Source of the DNA: JAHRVQ01 sp963976815
Lineage (GTDB): Bacteria; Pseudomonadota; Gammaproteobacteria; Pseudomonadales; Azotimanducaceae
Reading direction: 5' to 3'
Assembly: GCA_963976815.1 (NCBI GenBank)
Contig: CAXBLU010000013.1
Coordinates: forward strand, 54,303 to 118,302
Length of the DNA: 64,000 nucleotides
The notes beneath the pieces are model-generated. The model did no database searches. It was given only the letters and a program-made list of their open reading frames with translations, and was not told where the DNA came from. This document shows positions 60,389 to 64,000 of this stretch, in pieces. Positions within the stretch are counted from its first letter, which is position 1; every line of letters begins with the position of its first letter. Position numbers and translations under genes: made by a program.

Positions 60389-61690
60389 ATGGCAGTTGAA
60401 ACGAATTTAATTGAACAGCTACGAAGCCTCGGCTTGATTGCTCAGCTAAGCAGTGAGGAAGCGCTTACTACCCATCTAAGCGAGAAACCACGCACGGTAT
60501 ACTGTGGGTTTGATCCCACTGCGGATAGTTTGCATATCGGCAACCTCGTACCGTTGCTTGCGCTACGGAGGTTTCAGTTGGCGGGGCACCGACCGATACT
60601 GCTGGTGGGCGGTGCAACGGGCATGATCGGTGATCCGGGTGGGCGTAATTCAGAGCGAGATTTGAAACCCGCTGATCAAGTAAATGCTTTTGTTGACAAA
60701 ATTCGCCAACAAGCGAGTCGTTTTCTTGATTTTAACTCGGGAGAAAACTCCGCCATCGTGGTCAACAATGCCGATTGGACCAACAATCTGACGGTGATCG
60801 ACTTTCTCAGGGATATTGGTAAGCACTTTAGTGTCAACGCGATGGTGCAGAAAGAGACTGTCAAACGGCGCCTTGAGGATGATGAGTCTGGAATCAGCTA
60901 TACAGAATTTAGCTATATGATTCTCCAATCCTATGATTATGCAGTGCTCAATCGAGACTATGACTGCACAATTCAAATGGGTGGTAGTGATCAATGGGGC
61001 AACATAACAAGTGGGATTGATCTGGTTCGACGCTTGAACGGCCAGCAGGCCCACGCGATCACCTACCCATTAATTACAAATTCCGACGGCACAAAATTCG
61101 GCAAAAGTATGGGCAACGCCGTGTGGATCGATGCGGCTCGAACTTCTCCCTACAGCTTTTATCAGTTCTGGAGAAATTGTGCAGACGCCGATGTGATGCA
61201 CTATTTGAAAATATTCACCTTCCTCGAAGCTGATGCACTGGCAGACCTGGAAGCATCACACCAGGCTGATCCAGGTCAGCGACAGGCGCACGTTGCACTT
61301 GCCCGTGAGGTAACCAGGTTAGTCCATGGCGATGAGGGAGTTGAGGCCGCTGAGAGAATTGCAGAAGCCATGTTTCAGAATCGGTTGGGGAGCCTGAGTA
61401 GTGATGATTTGGCCCAGTTAGCCCAGGATGGGCTGCCGGTCACCCATTGCGCCGAGCATGAGGTGTCTCTTCTCGAGGTGTTGGTATCCTCTGGTCTGGC
61501 GGTAACGCCCAAGGGTGAAGTCACAATAGGTCAGGCTAGAAAACTCATTGGTAGTAATGCGGTTTCAGTAAATGGCGAGAAGGTCTCTGATGTTGATTTG
61601 ATATTGGGTCGATCCGCCGCACTGCACGATCGATATGTATTGATTCAGAAAGGTAAGAAAAACCATCATTTGCTCGTATTCGGCGATTGA
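60389..61690 (+). CDS. tyrS: Tyrosyl-tRNA synthetase
   Basis: Charges tRNA-Tyr. The 433 aa have the class I HIGN at 49-52 (HIGNLVPLLAL), the Tyr-site YDYAVLNRDYDCTIQMGGSDQWGNI in consecutive parts, KFGKS near 235 and a C-terminal S4-like RNA-binding domain (GEVTIGQARKLIGSNAVSVNG, ending LLVFGD). AGGTGG lies just before ATG 60389. In Pseudomonas tyrS is followed by an rRNA operon; here a TIR gene and a tRNA-Ala follow instead. Confidence 0.96.
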   Translation: MAVETNLIEQLRSLGLIAQLSSEEALTTHLSEKPRTVYCGFDPTADSLHIGNLVPLLALRRFQLAGHRPILLVGGATGMIGDPGGRNSERDLKPADQVNAFVDKIRQQASRFLDFNSGENSAIVVNNADWTNNLTVIDFLRDIGKHFSVNAMVQKETVKRRLEDDESGISYTEFSYMILQSYDYAVLNRDYDCTIQMGGSDQWGNITSGIDLVRRLNGQQAHAITYPLITNSDGTKFGKSMGNAVWIDAARTSPYSFYQFWRNCADADVMHYLKIFTFLEADALADLEASHQADPGQRQAHVALAREVTRLVHGDEGVEAAERIAEAMFQNRLGSLSSDDLAQLAQDGLPVTHCAEHEVSLLEVLVSSGLAVTPKGEVTIGQARKLIGSNAVSVNGEKVSDVDLILGRSAALHDRYVLIQKGKKNHHLLVFGD

Positions 61691-61711
61691 GTTTGTGCTT
61701 TACCGGTTAGC

Positions 61712-61732
61712 GAATGTTCTTGGCGAACATTC
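61712..61732 (+). other. Hairpin after tyrS
   Basis: GAATGTTC (61712-61719), loop TTGGC, GAACATTC (61725-61732): a perfect 8-bp stem. A second small stem GCGGA-GGT-TCCGC follows immediately (about 61737-61749). No T-tract, so termination is uncertain. Confidence 0.5.
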
Positions 61733-61829
61733 CTGGCGGAGGTTCCGCGAAGCAGCGCTCTACCTGAAAATAATGTAACTCCCCACCAGCTTTGTTAATG
61801 TTCTTTGATTCAGCAAAGGATATTCCATA

Positions 61830-63767
61830 TTGGCAAAGCCTTATCTCTTCATTAGCTATAGCCACGGTGATGCTAAGGCGCTGGAAGATCTTGCTCTACT
61901 CAAGTCCCGTGGTATCTCCATCTGGTTTGATGAGGGACTCAAAGCGGGTACCAACTGGCGTGATCAGTTGGCTGAGACGATTGATAACGCCTCGGGTCTA
62001 ATTTTCTTCGCTAGCGAGGGTTCTCTAGCGTCCCCTTACTGTAAAGAGGAAATTGACTACGCACTGCGTCGAGACAAACTTGTCCTGACTATTTTCAGCG
62101 AGGCGGTTGAACTCACCCCAGGATTGAACATGGCCCTTGGGGCACGGCAGGCAATCCTACGCCAGGGGTTGTCTCGGGAGGACTATGTCAATCAGTTGGT
62201 GCGAGCTTCTATGTTGATGACGCACCCAGAGGAAGTTGAAAAACAACCCTCGGACCGAAACTCCATTGCGGTTATGCGCTTCGAGAATTTGAGTAGTGAC
62301 CCAGACAATGCCTATTTGGCTGATGGAATTGCAGAAGAATTACTGACTGGACTGTCTCGTATTGATGGCGTTTCGGTGGCTTCTCGATCATCTTCGTTTG
62401 CGATAAAAACCTCAGCAGTTGATGTGCGGCAAGTTGGTAGTCAGTTAAAGGTTGCCTGGGTTTTGGAAGGAAGTGTGCGTCGGTCGGGCCAGCGGATACG
62501 AGTCAGCGCTCGCCTCAGCGAGTCTGCTGAAGGTAGGGTTTCCTGGGCAGAGAATTTTGATCGAGAGCTAATAGATCTGTTTGAGCTTCAAGATGATATT
62601 GCTGCCAACGTGTTGACTGAAGTCTCTAGCCGGTTCGATCGAGTAGTAGAAAAGCCGCAACTCGATTTTGGTACAGAAAGCATTGATGCCTACAACGCAT
62701 ATTTGCAGGGGCGGCATGAGAGCTTGAAGTTCACCGGGAAGGCCTGCGATCTTGCGGTGTCACATTTACGACGAGCGATACAGCTTGATCCTGAGTTTCT
62801 AAGGGCTCGACTATCACTTATTACTTCGCTGGAATCGTTACGAGTTATCCTGGGTCGACAAGGATTGGATGAGGTTATTAAGCAAGAGCGTGATCTGCTT
62901 CGTGCTCTTGATCCAGCAGGAAAAATAGTCAACTGGGAAGCCGCAGACAAAATTGCGAGTGACAATTTTGGTTCAATCCTAGATGCCATCGAAAAAATTC
63001 TAACGGGAGTACTAAGGTATCCCGACGATCCACCGTCCGGTGGCGCGAGTTCTGATAGATGGTGGGCGGGTGGTTTTAGTGTTGACGATGGAGTTTCAGG
63101 AAAAATAGACCCCTTTGCTCAGTATGGTCTGTTGCTCGCCGGTGCTGGCTTGTATCAAACCGCCGAAGTGTATATGCATTCTGCGGAGCACGAATCTACC
63201 GCACTTGTGAATATTCAGATTATCGGTGGTAAGTTTGACGAGGCGAGGGTGACTGTCGAGCGATATATAGAATCCAATCCCCAGGTCATTATTCATTATT
63301 TTACTTATATGATAATTCTCGATCATCTAGGTGAACACGATCTAGCAGATACGCAATACAACAAAATCGTTAGTACAGTTGATGGTGGGTTAGCTCAGGT
63401 AGCTCAAATCCTAAGAGCGTATTGGCGTGATAACACGGAAAGTTTGGAGCAATACCTTGAAGGTATTGATGAGGCGGTTGTGCCTTACATGTTTCGGGGT
63501 TTGTGTCAGGTTGCCAACGATATGGATAAGGCGATGATTCATTTCCGTGCCTCATTTGAAGCGCGAGAGCCGTTTGTGATAGCGATGAGACTTTGGATTC
63601 CGAGTAATGTGAAACCGAAAGATTGGGCTGCGTTGCTGATGCGTGATGATATGCAGGCACTCATTCGAGAGGCTGGTGTTGGACCGGATTGGCAAAATGA
63701 ATTGCGTAATCGCGCGATGATGCTGGCGCCTGTTACGGGGATTGAGGTGTTGGAGGGGGAGTTTTAG
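61830..63767 (+). CDS. TIR-domain protein with TolB/FlgO-like and TPR-like regions
   Basis: 645-aa soluble protein. Residues 1-125 form a TIR domain (KPYLFISYSHGD; IWFDEGLKAGTNWRDQL; SLASPYCKEEIDYAL), where Glu74 is placed like the catalytic Glu of NAD-cleaving TIRs. Residues about 145-265 match the TolB-N/FlgO-like module usually fused to adenylate cyclases or CadC-type regulators (SIAVMRFENLSSDPDN, VAWVLEGSVRRSGQRIRV). The rest is helical with degenerate TPR features. No DNA-binding, cyclase or membrane segment is visible. Could be a defence effector or signalling protein. The start is TTG 61830 with AAGGA at 61816-61820. It lies between tyrS and tRNA-Ala, a likely insertion. Confidence 0.82.
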   Translation: MAKPYLFISYSHGDAKALEDLALLKSRGISIWFDEGLKAGTNWRDQLAETIDNASGLIFFASEGSLASPYCKEEIDYALRRDKLVLTIFSEAVELTPGLNMALGARQAILRQGLSREDYVNQLVRASMLMTHPEEVEKQPSDRNSIAVMRFENLSSDPDNAYLADGIAEELLTGLSRIDGVSVASRSSSFAIKTSAVDVRQVGSQLKVAWVLEGSVRRSGQRIRVSARLSESAEGRVSWAENFDRELIDLFELQDDIAANVLTEVSSRFDRVVEKPQLDFGTESIDAYNAYLQGRHESLKFTGKACDLAVSHLRRAIQLDPEFLRARLSLITSLESLRVILGRQGLDEVIKQERDLLRALDPAGKIVNWEAADKIASDNFGSILDAIEKILTGVLRYPDDPPSGGASSDRWWAGGFSVDDGVSGKIDPFAQYGLLLAGAGLYQTAEVYMHSAEHESTALVNIQIIGGKFDEARVTVERYIESNPQVIIHYFTYMIILDHLGEHDLADTQYNKIVSTVDGGLAQVAQILRAYWRDNTESLEQYLEGIDEAVVPYMFRGLCQVANDMDKAMIHFRASFEAREPFVIAMRLWIPSNVKPKDWAALLMRDDMQALIREAGVGPDWQNELRNRAMMLAPVTGIEVLEGEF

Positions 63768-63810
63768 GGTTTTGGGGGCTGTGTCGTTTTTGGCTGTATG
63801 GTCAGAATTA

Positions 63811-63828
63811 GCGTTTTTGGAAAAACGC
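63811..63828. other. Palindrome downstream of the TIR gene
   Basis: GCGTTTTT and AAAAACGC are perfect arms around GG. It is AT-rich within the stem and may act as a weak terminator on either strand. Confidence 0.5.
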
Positions 63829-63829
63829 A

Positions 63830-63868
63830 GGAGCCAGGGCTAGGCGCCCCCGCAGGATCAAACTGCCG
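63830..63868 (-). pseudogene. Degenerate copy of the tRNA-Ala 3' end
   Basis: GGAGCCAGG (63830-63838) and GCAGGATCAAACTGCCG (63852-63868) repeat the tRNA-Ala 3' region (63940-63948 and 63948-63964) with one substitution, separated by a 13-base GC-rich insert. It lies just beyond the terminator of tRNA-Ala, on the same strand. As with tRNA-Leu, the copy is interrupted by GC-rich DNA and cannot form a tRNA. Confidence 0.65.
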
Positions 63869-63898
63869 GTGTCGCCGTTCTCACCAAATTAGCTTCAC

Positions 63899-63936
63899 AA
63901 ATAAAAAAGCCGCCCATTTGGGCGGCTTTTTTATTT
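63899..63936. terminator. Strong bidirectional terminator after tRNA-Ala
   Basis: A perfect 17-bp stem: GCCGCCC core (63909-63915), loop ATTT, GGGCGGC (63920-63926), flanked by A-run (63903-63908) and T-run (63927-63932). Works for tRNA-Ala on the minus strand and for genes read on the plus strand. Confidence 0.92.
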
Positions 63937-64000
63937 GGTGGAGCCAGGCAGGATCGAACTGCCGACCTCCTGCGTGCAAGGCAGGCGCTCTCCCAGCTGA
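63936..64000 (-). tRNA. tRNA-Ala (anticodon TGC), 5' end outside window
   Basis: On the minus strand the visible 65 bases read from the D-arm through anticodon stem CCTGC, loop CTTGCAC (anticodon TGC), GCAGG, the T-arm GGCAG-TTCGATC-CTGCC, the acceptor 3' strand and an encoded CCA. Because a terminator follows at once, it is not the spacer tRNA-Ala of an rRNA operon; it is either a single gene or the last of a cluster that continues beyond 64000. Confidence 0.92.

Noticed and set aside
63936..64000. tRNA-Ala as part of an rRNA operon spacer
   Set aside because: A strong terminator follows the tRNA at once on its own strand, and no 23S rRNA sequence follows.

Overview
The window is chromosomal DNA from a free-living gammaproteobacterium, most likely in or near the Pseudomonadales/Cellvibrionales (marine OM60/SAR92-like groups are plausible; inference). 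The main reason is gene order, which follows the Pseudomonas chromosome almost step by step: fur, recN, grpE-dnaK-dnaJ, dapB-carA-carB-greA, yhbY/rlmE, ftsH-folP-glmM-tpiA-secG, tRNA-Leu, tRNA-fMet, rimP-nusA-infB-rbfA-truB-rpsO-pnp, then acs-pgi-...-pcnB, cbrB-cbrA-cbrX, gluQ, dksA, aminotransferase, sfsA, and finally a DUF6776 gene, bactofilin, erpA, M23 peptidase and tyrS. TTG start codons with good Shine-Dalgarno spacing are unusually common.

Layout. 1-7.3 kb: iron regulator Fur (cut by the window edge), RecN and the heat-shock set hrcA-grpE-dnaK-dnaJ with a textbook sigma-32 promoter. 7.4-13.6 kb: lysine, arginine and pyrimidine precursors (dapB, carAB) with an attenuator-like carA leader, then greA. 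13.7-20.2 kb: ribosome maturation (yhbY, rlmE), FtsH protease, folate, amino-sugar and triose enzymes, SecG. 20.2-29.7 kb: two tRNAs, a duplicated tRNA tail, and the translation/RNA-decay operon ending in pnp. 29.7-36 kb: an accessory block with a 7TM sensor kinase/LuxR-type regulator pair divergent from a very large lipoprotein. 36-50 kb: acs, pgi, a deoxynucleoside kinase where pseudomonads keep folK-panBC, pcnB, the CbrAB carbon-control system, gluQ, and a DksA with a long histone-H1-like arm. 50-61.7 kb: DNA polymerase II, a PfkB kinase, hemL, a divergent ClC protein, bactofilin, erpA, a peptidoglycan peptidase and tyrS. 61.8-64 kb: a TIR-domain protein next to a tRNA-Ala.

Most notable observations. 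(1) The 379-bp gap between cbrB and pcnB has everything expected of a CrcZ-type small RNA: TGTTACC-type enhancer repeats, a sigma-54-like promoter, three (AAN)5 tracts of the kind bound by Hfq/Crc, and an intrinsic terminator. The RNA would be only about 140 nt. (2) DksA is 316 aa, of which about 190 residues are a Lys/Ala-rich H1-like N-terminal arm. (3) Two tRNA genes are each followed by a degenerate copy of their own 3' end carrying a GC-rich insert, recalling the tyrT/rtT repeats of E. coli. (4) The TIR-TolB/FlgO-TPR protein beside the tRNA-Ala is a candidate defence or signalling effector. (5) The carA leader contains an Arg-rich mini-ORF and a second mini-ORF whose stop codon runs into an intrinsic terminator.
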